Assembly: GCA_965208745.1 (NCBI GenBank)
Contig: CBDBPN010000004.1
Span: 2,914,001 to 2,978,000 of the forward strand
DNA length: 64,000 nucleotides
Source of the DNA: VXNE01 sp965208745
GTDB taxonomy: Bacteria; Pseudomonadota; Gammaproteobacteria; Pseudomonadales; Azotimanducaceae
Direction: 5' to 3'
Part shown: piece after piece, positions 26,508 through 34,787 of the stretch
How positions within the stretch are numbered: position 1 is the first letter of the stretch
Layout of the letters: each line of letters begins with the position of its first letter
Program-made: the position numbers and the translations under genes
The notes under the pieces: model-generated
What the model saw: the letters and a program-made list of their open reading frames with translations, nothing else
Told to the model about the DNA's origin: nothing
Database searches by the model: none

Positions 26508-27422
26508 ATGGCGCGTTGGGACAGGGACTCCACACCGGCGATACCGGACTGGTTCTGGGCGGCGGTGGAGGCCGGGCGGGACGAGCACACCGTGGAGGTC
26601 GAGGAGTGCGACGTCTTCTACCGGTCCTGGCCGGGAGACGACGCGAAACCCGCGGTGCTCCTGATTCACGGCATGAACGCGCACAGCGGCTGGTGGGACT
26701 TCATCGCGCCGCAGCTTCTCGACGAGTACCGCGTGGCGGCGATGGACCTCACCGGCATGGGGGACTCGGACTACCGGTACCAGTACGATGCGGCCACTTA
26801 CGCGGCGGAGATCGTGGGCGTCTGCGACGCGGCCGGGTTCGACGACGACGTGCTCGTGGTCGGGCACAGCTTCGGCGGCATGATCGCGGCGAAGGCGGCC
26901 AACCTGTTTCCCGACCGGTTCGGCGCGCTCGTCCTCGTCGACTCCGGCCTCCGCCATCCGGACGAGCCGTTGAAGGACCCGGGAGTGCTCATGGGGGGCG
27001 GGCGTGCCAAGACCTATCCCGACCGGCGCACGGCGGAGAGGCGCTTCCGACTCTACCCGCCCCAGCCGTGCGAGAACCGCTACATCGTGGAGTACATCGC
27101 GAAGCACTCGCTGATGCGGGTGGACGGCGGCGGCTGGGCCTGGAAGTTCGACGAGGAACTGCCGCTGACCCTGAAAGACGGCGAACGCCAGCCGGAGGAC
27201 TATAACGCGTTGCCGCTGCCGGTCGGCATCATCTACGGCAAGCAGAGCGAGTCCTTCAGCGCGCGCACGCTGGAGCACATGCTCGAACTGCTCGGTCCCG
27301 ACGTGCCCGTGGCGGGCATCGAGGATGCGCAGCACCACGTCTTCCTCGACCGGCCGCTTGAGTTCGTCGAGGCGCTGCGCGGCATGCTCGAGACGCTGCG
27401 CGCCCGTATCCCCGGAGCCTGA
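26508..27422 (+). CDS. Alpha/beta hydrolase
   Basis: A 304-residue alpha/beta hydrolase. The strand-turn LLIHGMNAHSGWWDFIAPQL carries the oxyanion-hole HG. Nucleophile Ser is in VVGHSFGGMIAAK, the acid is probably in GIIYGKQSESFSA or nearby, and the catalytic His in IEDAQHHVFLDRP. A lid region lies at about 150-220. The substrate (ester, lactone or epoxide) cannot be assigned. The likely partner by position is the divergently read enoyl-CoA hydratase. Convergent with YrbL, 7 bases apart. Confidence 0.9.
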   Translation: MARWDRDSTPAIPDWFWAAVEAGRDEHTVEVEECDVFYRSWPGDDAKPAVLLIHGMNAHSGWWDFIAPQLLDEYRVAAMDLTGMGDSDYRYQYDAATYAAEIVGVCDAAGFDDDVLVVGHSFGGMIAAKAANLFPDRFGALVLVDSGLRHPDEPLKDPGVLMGGGRAKTYPDRRTAERRFRLYPPQPCENRYIVEYIAKHSLMRVDGGGWAWKFDEELPLTLKDGERQPEDYNALPLPVGIIYGKQSESFSARTLEHMLELLGPDVPVAGIEDAQHHVFLDRPLEFVEALRGMLETLRARIPGA

Positions 27423-27429
27423 GAGGACG

Positions 27430-28113
27430 TCACCCCGTCCGTCGCAGGAAACCGTGCTCGCCGGGGTCGCCGCCCTCGGCGCGGGTCCGCAGCAGGCCTT
27501 CGATCCGGTTTCGGAGCCGGGCGGCCTTGCGCGCCGATTTGCGCCGTGCCAGGCCCTGCGACCAGCGTGAGAGCGGTAGCAGGTCGGCGTTGCCGAGTCC
27601 GTCGATGACCACCAGGCGCACGCTGCCGTCGCCCCTGCGGCGGGCGACCACGTTGTGCAGCAGCAGCTCCCGGGACGGCACGCGTTCGCGGACCCAGTAG
27701 GCGGTGAGCTCCCGGAGGGCGGTCTCGAGGCGTTCGTCGAACCCGCATTCCCAGACGTACTGCTTGAGCGGCGTCGCGATCGCGCCGTCGTCGTCCCGGA
27801 TCAGTTCGAGGGCGACGCCACGGCCGAGATCGGTCTCGACCCAGCCCAGGAAACGGGGGACGAACGCCGCGAGGCTGTCGCCGATGCGCCCGTGCAACTC
27901 GGTCAGCGTGCGCGCCTCCGCACGGTTGTCGTCGAAAGTGACAGCCGGCTTCAGCCGTCCCTTCAGACCCTTGCGGCGGCGCTTGACGGCGAGGTCCACA
28001 TCGGTCCGAGGCAACTTGATGCACACCTCCGGCCGGTCGGGGTGCACGTACACCAGCCGGTTGCCGCCGCGCGCGAAGGGCGTGGCGGTGGAGAGGCGGA
28101 TCAGGTCAGCCAT
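27430..28113 (-). CDS. yrbL: YrbL family protein (PhoP regulatory network, kinase-like fold)
   Basis: A 227-residue protein. Kinase-like pieces are visible: GGNRLVYVHPDRPEVCIKLP (the Lys-bearing strand), NRAEARTLTELHGRIG, RGVALELIRDDDG, SRELLLHNVVARRR in the catalytic-loop position, and RLVVIDGLGNADLLPLS in the DFG position. These define the YrbL family, which in enterobacteria is a PhoP and PmrA target of unknown activity. The C-terminus is very basic. The gene overlaps the end of the upstream glycosyltransferase by 13 bases, so the two are probably co-transcribed. A PhoPQ-like system is encoded 6 kb away. Confidence 0.85.
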   Translation of the reverse strand: MADLIRLSTATPFARGGNRLVYVHPDRPEVCIKLPRTDVDLAVKRRRKGLKGRLKPAVTFDDNRAEARTLTELHGRIGDSLAAFVPRFLGWVETDLGRGVALELIRDDDGAIATPLKQYVWECGFDERLETALRELTAYWVRERVPSRELLLHNVVARRRGDGSVRLVVIDGLGNADLLPLSRWSQGLARRKSARKAARLRNRIEGLLRTRAEGGDPGEHGFLRRTG

Positions 28114-29117
28114 GCGTACGGCTGGCTGAAGGGCTGCTCCATGGCGGCCTCGACGATGTAGCGCGCGTACAGCGTCGCGTTCATCGACTCGTGGAAGAAG
28201 CGGCGCGTGTTCGACGCCCAGCGGCGCCGTTTCGCGTCGTCCCCGTGGAAGTCCAGGACCGCGGCGAACAGGTCCTCGCGGTCCCGGTAGTAGACGAGCG
28301 TCTCGGGCGGGAACAGGGTGTCGAACCCGTTGTCCGCATGCGTGAACACGAGCAGCCCGTTGCCGGCCATCTGCGCCATGCGCGCCGACGAATACCAATG
28401 CTGGCCCTCCTGGCGGTTCAGGTTCAGTCCCATCCGCGACTCGGCGAGGGCGCGGTCGTAGTCGAGGCCCCAGACGCCGGGGTTTCCGAGGCAGCCGTGG
28501 GTCCGGAACACGACCTCGCCGGGCAGGGCGTCCCGCAGCCACGCGACCAGGGCGAGGCGGTCGGTGTGGGCGTTGCTCTTGCCGCAGAAGACGAGGTCCA
28601 CGGGGAGGTCGCTGGAAGCGGAGGCGTCGAAACGTTCGATGGTGGGATCCACGGGGTTCGGCATGTGATGCAGGCGGACGCCGGTGGCGCCGAACGCGCG
28701 TTCCAACTCGCGCACGCCGGTCGAGACGAAGACGGCGTCGACCACCTCGGCGCGCCGGGCGATCCGCGCCCGGTTCTCGGGCACGAACAGCGGGTCGTTG
28801 TTGCAGTGGACGATGACGGTTCCCGGCCGGCGGCGGCGCAGTTCGGCCAGCGTGTCGTTCGTGACGATGTCGCAGTGTCCCGCGATCACGAGGTCCGGCT
28901 CGACGGCCTCGGCCATCTCGAGCAGGCGCCGGTTTGCCCGCAGGCGACCGACCGGGCGGAGCCCCAGCGGTGCTTCGAAGGCCGCCACGTCCCGGTCGCT
29001 GAACGCATGGACATCGTAGCCGGCCTTGACGAGACCGAGTTCCAGCTTCCGCGCCCAACTGACGCGGGTGGCGCCGTATTTGCGAAGCTGCTGATGCGCG
29101 ATGTGCAGGATGCGCAT
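28101..29117 (-). CDS. Glycosyltransferase (GT-B fold, CgeB-like/group 1)
   Basis: A 338-residue GT-B type protein. N-terminal Rossmann half: MRILHIAHQQLRKYGATRVS, PDLVIAGHCDIVTND. C-terminal half: PVDLVFCGKSNAHTDRLALV, the acceptor/nucleotide region GLNLNRQEGQHWYSSARMAQMAGNG and LLVFTHADNGFDTLFPPETLVYYRD, as in CgeB-like glycosyltransferases that decorate surface glycans. Sugar and acceptor are unknown. Co-directional and overlapping with yrbL. Start ATG 29117 gives the standard N-terminal beta strand. Confidence 0.87.
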   Translation of the reverse strand: MRILHIAHQQLRKYGATRVSWARKLELGLVKAGYDVHAFSDRDVAAFEAPLGLRPVGRLRANRRLLEMAEAVEPDLVIAGHCDIVTNDTLAELRRRRPGTVIVHCNNDPLFVPENRARIARRAEVVDAVFVSTGVRELERAFGATGVRLHHMPNPVDPTIERFDASASSDLPVDLVFCGKSNAHTDRLALVAWLRDALPGEVVFRTHGCLGNPGVWGLDYDRALAESRMGLNLNRQEGQHWYSSARMAQMAGNGLLVFTHADNGFDTLFPPETLVYYRDREDLFAAVLDFHGDDAKRRRWASNTRRFFHESMNATLYARYIVEAAMEQPFSQPYAWLT

Positions 29118-29186
29118 GCGGCAACGATACCCCGATCGCCATCGGACGGCTCTACAATTGCGCCTTCGCGGCACGGGAAGCTCAAG

Positions 29187-30161
29187 ATGGCGAACGGCCC
29201 CAGGGTGGTATTGACGCGCGCGTGGCCCGAGGAAGTGGAGTCGTACCTCGCGGACCGCTACGACCTGACCTGCAATACAGCGGACGAGCCCATGAGCGAA
29301 GCGGCGCTGCGTGCCGCGCTCGCCGAGGCCGACGCCCTCTGTCCGACCGTCACCGACCGCATCCATGCGGGCCTGTACGAAGACATCGACGTGCGCACGC
29401 GCATCATCGGCAGCTACGGCGTCGGCTTCGAGCACGTCGACCTGGAGGCCGCCAGGGCCCGCGGCATCGCGGTGAGCAACACGCCGGAGGTGTTGACGGA
29501 CTGCACCGCGGACATCGCCATGGTCCTCCTCCTGGCGGCGGCCCGGCGCATCGGCGAGGGGGAGCGGCACGTGCGGGACCGCGCCTGGACTGGCTGGCGT
29601 CCCACACACATGATGGGCACGCGGGTGACCGGAAAGACGCTCGGCCTGATCGGGTTCGGGCGGATCGGCCGTGCGCTGGCGCGCCGGGCCCACTTCGGCT
29701 TCGGGATGCGGATCCTCTTTCACGATCCCTTTCCGGTCCCCGGGGAGGCGGCCGCGGAGGTTGACGCGAGGGCATGCGAGACGCTCGAAGAACTGCTGGG
29801 CACCGCGGATTTCGTCTCCCTGCACTGTCCCTCGACTCCGGAGACCCGGCACCTGATGAACGCGGAGCGGATCGCGCAGTGCCGGCCGCACGCGTTTCTC
29901 GTCAACACGTCCCGGGGTGACGTGGTCGACCAACTCGCCCTGGCGGCGGCGTTGCGCGAAGGCCGCCTGGCCGGTGCCGGGCTCGACGTGTACGAGGGTG
30001 AACCGAACGTACCGGAAGAGCTGATCGCCCTGGAGAACGCGGTGCTGCTGCCCCACTTCGGCAGCGGTTCGCGGGAGACGCGCATCGCGATGGGGATGCG
30101 CGTGGCGGAGAACCTCGAGGCATTCTTCGCGGGCACCGAGATGCCCGACCGACTGGTTTGA
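29187..30161 (+). CDS. D-isomer-specific 2-hydroxyacid dehydrogenase (glyoxylate/hydroxypyruvate reductase type)
   Basis: A 324-residue NAD(P)-dependent dehydrogenase. The nucleotide-binding glycine motif is GLIGFGRIGRALARRA. Substrate-side IIGSYGVGFEHVDLEAARARG is present, the catalytic Arg is in VNTSRGDVVDQ, Glu in DVYEGEPNVPEEL, and His in LLPHFGSGSRETR. This set is that of glyoxylate reductases. It would reduce glyoxylate or hydroxypyruvate, and the glycerate product could feed a glycerate kinase such as the one at 18.9 kb. A decayed copy of its 3' part lies at about 32760. Confidence 0.9.
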   Translation: MANGPRVVLTRAWPEEVESYLADRYDLTCNTADEPMSEAALRAALAEADALCPTVTDRIHAGLYEDIDVRTRIIGSYGVGFEHVDLEAARARGIAVSNTPEVLTDCTADIAMVLLLAAARRIGEGERHVRDRAWTGWRPTHMMGTRVTGKTLGLIGFGRIGRALARRAHFGFGMRILFHDPFPVPGEAAAEVDARACETLEELLGTADFVSLHCPSTPETRHLMNAERIAQCRPHAFLVNTSRGDVVDQLALAAALREGRLAGAGLDVYEGEPNVPEELIALENAVLLPHFGSGSRETRIAMGMRVAENLEAFFAGTEMPDRLV

Positions 30162-30191
30162 GTCCTCGCACTGGCTGACAAGGAGAAAACA

Positions 30192-30929
30192 GTGAAGAGA
30201 ACCGTATGGCTCGCGGCCGCCGTGCTTGCCGCGCTACCGGGAGCATGGGCTGCCGAGATCGACGCGAAGGTCGAAGCCGCGCTGGCCGCGGACATCCGCT
30301 CGGAGGAAGAACGCGCACGCGACGACAACCGCAAACCGCTCGAAACGCTTCAGTTCTTCCGTCTCACCGACGACATGGACGTGCTGGAACTCGTGCCCGG
30401 CGGCGGCTGGTACACGAAGATCCTCGCGCCGGTGCTGGCCGAGAACGGCAGCTTGGCGGTGGCCGTGGGTGGCCGGTTCGTAGCGCCCGTCCTGGAACAG
30501 GGCGGCTGGGACGTCGAGGTGATCGAGACGGGGTCGTTCTCTCCGGTCGAGGGGAGCCCGCTCTTCAGCATGGACGGACTCGACTTCGGCGAGGCGCGTT
30601 TCGACCTCGTGCTGACGTTCCGCAACCTGCACAACTTCGACGCGGGCACGCGGACGGCCCTGAACGCGGCCGCCTTCAAGGCCCTGCGGCCGGGTGGGCT
30701 CTACGGTGCGATCGACCACACGCGCCGCCACATGCAGGCGGAAACCGACGAGAACTGGCGGCGCATGGACCCGGTGCTTGCCATCCAGGAGATCCAGGCG
30801 GCGGGGTTCGAGTTCGTGGACTACTCCGACCTGCACTACCGGCCGGACGATGAACTGCGTTACGAGGTGGGTCGGCGCACGGTGACCGGAAATACGGATC
30901 GCTTCACGCTGCTGTTCCGGCGACCGTAG
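30192..30929 (+). CDS. Exported class I SAM-dependent methyltransferase-like protein
   Basis: A 245-residue protein with a clear signal peptide (MKRTVWLAAAVLAALPGAWA, cleavage near 21) followed by a methyltransferase fold. Motif I is VLELVPGGGWYTKILAPVLA, motif II region is SLAVAVGGRF, motif IV region FDLVLTFRNLHNFDAGTRTA, then LRPGGLYGAIDHTRRH. A family of such predicted periplasmic methyltransferases is known; SAM is cytosolic, so their activity outside the cytoplasm is unclear. It follows the dehydrogenase after 30 bases with AAGGAG before the ATG. A broken partial duplicate lies at about 32795-33003. Confidence 0.85.
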   Translation: MKRTVWLAAAVLAALPGAWAAEIDAKVEAALAADIRSEEERARDDNRKPLETLQFFRLTDDMDVLELVPGGGWYTKILAPVLAENGSLAVAVGGRFVAPVLEQGGWDVEVIETGSFSPVEGSPLFSMDGLDFGEARFDLVLTFRNLHNFDAGTRTALNAAAFKALRPGGLYGAIDHTRRHMQAETDENWRRMDPVLAIQEIQAAGFEFVDYSDLHYRPDDELRYEVGRRTVTGNTDRFTLLFRRP

Positions 30930-30999
30930 GGCCCGTCCTGCTTCGTGTGCAAGGCCGGAATGATCCGAGGCTTCGGAGTGCTGTGGCCGGTAGCACTGC

Positions 31000-31057
31000 G
31001 GACAATATGTAATCCAACATAGGGGATCGATCGCGCGTTTAGGATACAATATTGTCC
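31000..31057 (+). promoter_or_regulatory. hipBA promoter with HipB-type operator and flanking inverted repeat
   Basis: At 31011-31028 the sequence AATCC-N8-GGATC closely matches the E. coli HipB operator TATCC-N8-GGATA. GGACAATAT (31000-31008) and its exact inverse ATATTGTCC (31049-31057) frame it. TACAAT at 31045-31050 could be a -10 box. Together they suggest self-repression by the HipB-like protein. Confidence 0.6.
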
Positions 31058-31087
31058 CAACGCGGGTTGGGAGCCATTATTCCCCCG

Positions 31088-31357
31088 TTGTCCCTCATTA
31101 CGGCGACCGACGTGCAGGGCCGGCTGGCGCGGCTGCTGCGCGCCCGGCGCAGGGAGCACAGGCTCTCGCGCAGGGTGCTCGCCGAGCGCAGTACTGTGCC
31201 GGCGTCCACCATCAAGCGTTTCGAGACCACCGGGCGGATATCGCTGCGGCAGTTCCTCCTGCTGTGGCAGTGCCTCGATGACCTGGGCCGGGTGGCCGCG
31301 TTGGGCGACGCGCCCGAGGTCGCGCCGCGCACGATCGAGGAGGTGCTGCGCGAATGA
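31088..31357 (+). CDS. hipB: HipB-like Xre-family antitoxin/repressor
   Basis: About 89 residues of helix-turn-helix protein: VQGRLARLLRARRREHRLSR, LAERSTVPASTIKRFETTGR and ISLRQFLLLWQCLDDLGRV, the pattern of HipB-like antitoxins. The TTG at 31088 was chosen since homologues begin a few residues before this helix and a likely -10 box and operator arm occupy 31045-31057, making the TTG at 31052 unlikely. Its stop overlaps the hipA start by four bases (ATGA), the usual coupling for antitoxin and toxin. Confidence 0.82.
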   Translation: MSLITATDVQGRLARLLRARRREHRLSRRVLAERSTVPASTIKRFETTGRISLRQFLLLWQCLDDLGRVAALGDAPEVAPRTIEEVLRE

Positions 31358-32673
31358 CCGCCGCGCCGGTGCGTCGACTGGAGGTCCATCGCCGACTTGC
31401 CGGCGGAGACCGTGTTCTTGCCGGTGTGCTGGCGTCGAGCCGGGACAGGGCGACATACTTCGAGTACGACGCCGATTACCGCCGTCGGTATGCCAGTCTC
31501 TCTCCTTTCTCCCTCGCGCTCACCGGCAGCCTGCATCGCGCTCCGGCCACGCCCCACGGGGGTTTGCACGGAGTGTTCGCGGATTCGCTTCCCGACGCGT
31601 GGGGCATGCTGTTGATGGATCGTGCGTTCCGACGCCGCGGCGTGCTTCCCCATCGTCTAACGCCGCTGGACAGGCTTGCGTATGTGGGTGATCGGGGAAT
31701 GGGGGCACTGGAGTACACGCCAGCGCTCGATTGCGCCGACGTGGACGACGAAGACGTGGACATCGGCGCCCTCGGTGACATTGCCCGGACGGTCTTCGAG
31801 GCGCGGGCTGGGGAAGACGTTACCGTACCGCCGGCCCTGGAGCGTGCCGGTAGTTCCGCGGGTGCGCGGCCGAAGGCGCTGCTCCAGTTGTCCGAGCACG
31901 GCGAGCTCGGCGCCGCCAGCGTGCTGCCCCGTCCGGGTTGGACCCCGGTGCTGGTGAAGTTCACTTCCGCGTCGTTGCCCCTCGGACACGAAGAGAGCCT
32001 CTGCGAAGCGGCGTACCTCCGCATGGCGCGGGATGCGGGCATCGACACGCCGACCTGGCGCCTGATCGACGCCCCGCGGTCCTCGCCGGCCATTGCATCG
32101 CTCGTCCTTACCCGGTTCGACTGTGCGGTGGGGCGGGGGCGCTACCACATGCACACGCTGTGCGGCCTGCTCGATGCCGACTTCCGGGCGCCCTCGATGG
32201 ACTATGAGGATCTGATCAAGGCGAGCCAGGTGCTGTGCGCCAGTCCGGCGGTGGGCCAGCAGCAGTTCACGCGGGCGGTGTTCAACCTGTTCGCGCTGAA
32301 CCAGGACGATCACACGCGGAATTGGGCATTCCTGCAGGACGATGCCGGGCGGTGGCGACCGTCCCCGGCCTTCGACGTGACCTTCAGCCCGGCACCGCAC
32401 GGTGAACATGCTACAGCCTTCGCCGGTCACGGTGTTCGGCCGCCGCTGCCCGCGATGCAAGGGCTTGCCCGGCAGGCGAACTTCGCAACCTGGAGCCAGG
32501 CGCGCCTATGCATCGAGCGTGTCGCGGATGCAGTCAGCAGGTGGCGCGATCATTCGACCGAGTTGGGGGTCGGTGCACGCACGCGAACCTTGGTCGCCAG
32601 GGAACTCGAGCGGACCTATCGCGAGAACCGGGCGCTGCTTGCGGGCGCGGCCGGTTCTCGCAGGCGCGCGTGA
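31354..32673 (+). CDS. hipA: HipA-type toxin serine/threonine kinase
   Basis: A 439-residue kinase-fold toxin. The N-terminal HipA domain has GLHGVFADSLPDAWGMLLMD. Then come SSAGARPKALLQ, the ATP-binding Lys202 in PVLVKFTS, the catalytic region NLFALNQDDHTRNWAFLQD (Asp318/Asp319, Asn323) and the metal-binding Asp341 in PAFDVTFSP. All expected kinase residues are present, so it is probably active. E. coli HipA phosphorylates glutamyl-tRNA synthetase and causes dormancy; the target here is unknown. It is directly coupled to the hipB-like gene. Confidence 0.92.
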   Translation: MTAAPVRRLEVHRRLAGGDRVLAGVLASSRDRATYFEYDADYRRRYASLSPFSLALTGSLHRAPATPHGGLHGVFADSLPDAWGMLLMDRAFRRRGVLPHRLTPLDRLAYVGDRGMGALEYTPALDCADVDDEDVDIGALGDIARTVFEARAGEDVTVPPALERAGSSAGARPKALLQLSEHGELGAASVLPRPGWTPVLVKFTSASLPLGHEESLCEAAYLRMARDAGIDTPTWRLIDAPRSSPAIASLVLTRFDCAVGRGRYHMHTLCGLLDADFRAPSMDYEDLIKASQVLCASPAVGQQQFTRAVFNLFALNQDDHTRNWAFLQDDAGRWRPSPAFDVTFSPAPHGEHATAFAGHGVRPPLPAMQGLARQANFATWSQARLCIERVADAVSRWRDHSTELGVGARTRTLVARELERTYRENRALLAGAAGSRRRA

Positions 32674-32689
32674 TTCAGCCAGCTGAGCA

Positions 32690-33005
32690 CGCCCGGTCCG
32701 CGAACGCCTTGATGTCCCGGACCGTCCCCAGGTAGACCTCCGGCATGGCGGCGCGCAGGACTGCCCCACTTCGGCAGCGGTTCGCGGGCTTCCGCATGGA
32801 CGGGCTCGACTTCGGCGAGGCGCGGTTCGACCTCGTGCTGACGCTCCGCAAGCTGCACAACTTCGATGCGGACACCCGGGCGGCCATGAACGCGGCGGCG
32901 TTCCGGGCGCCAACACCGAGGCGGCCGGTACGGGGCCATCGACCGCACGCGGCGCCACACGGGGAACACGGATCGGTTCACGCTGCTGTTTCGGCGGCCG
33001 TAGGG
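32690..33005. pseudogene. Scar of fused gene duplicates (esterase tail, dehydrogenase piece, methyltransferase remnant)
   Basis: Three pieces copied from neighbours are fused here. About 32696-32755 matches, on the minus strand, the last codons of the esterase gene at 33665 (EVYLGTVRDIKAFADR). About 32760-32790 matches the LPHFGSGSR stretch of the dehydrogenase at 29187. From 32795 to 33003 the plus strand repeats the methyltransferase segment MDGLDFGEARFDLVLTLRKL, then jumps after an internal deletion to its last residues TGNTDRFTLLFRRP. None can be translated as a whole. It records an old duplication of the dehydrogenase-methyltransferase pair followed by decay. Confidence 0.8.
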
Positions 33006-33035
33006 CGGGCTCGCCCACCGGACAAGGGCTGGCAA

Positions 33036-33385
33036 TCAGTGCACGGCGGATTGGCTGATTACCAGGGCTTCGGCAAGGGCGTTCCGAGCGGCTGCACCGT
33101 CGGTCGGAGACAAGGCTCCCACTTTTCCGGCCACGACTGCGTTGTCGAGTGTGAAGAGCTTGAGCCGCAGCTTGCACGGGACCTTGAGCCCCGCTTCCCG
33201 CCAATGACGTAGGGGAACGTCGCTCGGCCAGTTGTCGGCGACGGAGGTGATCATTGCGAGGATCGTTTGCCGGTGGGCGGTGTTGAAGCCGGCGGATGAC
33301 ACGACCAGTGCGGGCCGGCGCCTGGTCGCGGCCCGGTCGCTAACGGGAAGGGCACCACGACCACGTCGAGTGGCTCAAAGGTCAC
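33036..33385 (-). pseudogene. MazF/PemK-type toxin gene with a one-base frameshift
   Basis: From GTG 33385 the reading is VTFEPLDVVVVPFP, then it leaves the family frame. If one base is added near 33343, it continues as FSDRAATRRRPALVVSSAGF and joins the frame NTAHRQTILAMITSVADNWP to the stop at 33036, a normal MazF/PemK endoribonuclease (loop DVVVVPFPFSD, then RPALVVSS and ITS). As given, the toxin would be broken or made only from an internal start. It overlaps the antitoxin stop by 11 bases. A sequencing error is an alternative. Confidence 0.78.
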
Positions 33386-33596
33386 GCCATGCTTCCTCAT
33401 CCTCCGGAGATGCCCATTCGGTCATGCCTTCCGAGAGCCCCTGCAGGTAGGTGTCCCGACCAGAAACCTTCCGCAGGACTACATGTGTCCCATCGATCTC
33501 GAACGCGATTACGTCGCCCGCGTGAAGGTTCGCTCTTTCCCGAATGCGTTTCGGGATCGTCGTCTGTCCGCGTGACGTGATTCTGGCAAGTTCCAC
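33375..33596 (-). CDS. AbrB/MazE-type antitoxin
   Basis: A 73-residue protein beginning MELARITSRGQTTIPKRIRE with the swapped-hairpin AbrB fold (GDVIAFEIDGTHVVLRKV) and an acidic C-terminus (ASPEDEEAWRDL) for toxin binding. The frame is intact although the partner toxin is frameshifted. It would bind its own promoter upstream at about 33597-33660. Confidence 0.88.
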   Translation of the reverse strand: MELARITSRGQTTIPKRIRERANLHAGDVIAFEIDGTHVVLRKVSGRDTYLQGLSEGMTEWASPEDEEAWRDL

Positions 33597-33664
33597 AACG
33601 GTGAATCAGTTTTTCTTACTTTGCGTAGATTACGAATTTCGGTCGTGCGCGGCAAGCGTCGCGC

Positions 33665-34753
33665 CTAGCGGGGACTGCAAACCCGGTCCGCGAACGCCTT
33701 GATGTCCCGGACGGTCCCCAGGTAGACCTCCGGCATGGCGGCGCGCATGACCATGTCCTGGGCGTGGCTCGTACCGTTGATGGTCCGGCTCGCGGCGCTG
33801 ACGCCGGCCCGAAGGAGCTTCCGGAAGTAGGCGAGACCCTCGTCGCGCAGCGGATCGAGCTCGTTCACGGCGATGACGTGCGGCGGCAGCCCCGCGAGTT
33901 CGTCCACCGTCGCGTGCAGGGGCCAGGCGAGGGGGTCGCGGGCGTGGTCGCCGGTCGGGTCGTAGAGCCGCGACAGTGACGCCATCAGCGCGCAGCTCAG
34001 GCCGTATCCGTCGTTCTCGACCAGGGAGGGCAGGTTGGGGTCGCCGGTCGCGTAGGCGTTCGAGATGAAGGGGCACTGCGCGTAGGCCCCGGCGATATCG
34101 GCCAGTCGCCCGTCGCGCTTCGCCTTGAGAACGGTCGCAAGGGTAAGGTTCCCGCCGCCGGATTCCCCGGAGACGACGATGCCCGAGATGCCGAGTTCCG
34201 CCGCGTGGTCGGCCATCCAGTACAGGCCCGACGCACAGTCGTTCAGTCCCGCCGGGAATGGATGCGGGCCGAGCCGTCCGCCGGCGTTGCGGAACTCCAC
34301 ACCGGCGACCACGAGCCCGGTCGCGGCCAGCTCGGCGCGCCAGCGTTCGTAGACCGGTCCGGTCGCGGACATCAGCACCATGCCGCCGCCGTGCAGGTGC
34401 AGGATGCCGGGCATCGGTCCGGCGGTGTCGGCGGGGCGCGCGACATGCAACGCGATGTCGTTGCCGTCGACGCCCTGGATGGTCCGCGTCTCCGTGGAGA
34501 CTCCGGGCACCGGCGGCAGGTCCTTCGTGAAGACGTCGTTGACGGCCTCGTAGGCCGTCTCGGCCTCGTTGCAGAACGCGAGCAGTGTTTCGCGGCTCGA
34601 GTACATGTCCACGGGCGGTGGCGGTGGCGGGTCCGCGAGGCCGTATGGGGCCATCGCCGCGAGCATGCGCGGGTCGGCGCGCGGGTCGTCGCGCAACGCC
34701 ATGCCGGGGTGGCCGAGGCGACCGGGAAGGCGTGGATTGTTCTGACTGGTCAT
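33665..34753 (-). CDS. Hormone-sensitive-lipase-type esterase (alpha/beta hydrolase)
   Basis: A 362-residue esterase of the HSL branch. The oxyanion motif is GILHLHGGGMVLMSA, nucleophile Ser in IVVSGESGGGNLTLA, acid Asp in VIAVNELDPLRDEG and catalytic His in NGTSHAQDMVM. Residues 1-85 form a proline-rich cap (ADPPPPPPVDMY). Such enzymes hydrolyse short acyl esters. ATG 34753 fits the family start. Its stop codon region is duplicated at about 32696. Same strand as the dimethylformamidase-like gene, 34 bases downstream, so probably one operon. Confidence 0.9.
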   Translation of the reverse strand: MTSQNNPRLPGRLGHPGMALRDDPRADPRMLAAMAPYGLADPPPPPPVDMYSSRETLLAFCNEAETAYEAVNDVFTKDLPPVPGVSTETRTIQGVDGNDIALHVARPADTAGPMPGILHLHGGGMVLMSATGPVYERWRAELAATGLVVAGVEFRNAGGRLGPHPFPAGLNDCASGLYWMADHAAELGISGIVVSGESGGGNLTLATVLKAKRDGRLADIAGAYAQCPFISNAYATGDPNLPSLVENDGYGLSCALMASLSRLYDPTGDHARDPLAWPLHATVDELAGLPPHVIAVNELDPLRDEGLAYFRKLLRAGVSAASRTINGTSHAQDMVMRAAMPEVYLGTVRDIKAFADRVCSPR

Positions 34754-34787
34754 GGGCGCCGTCTCCGGGGGGAACCCGGATGCTCGC

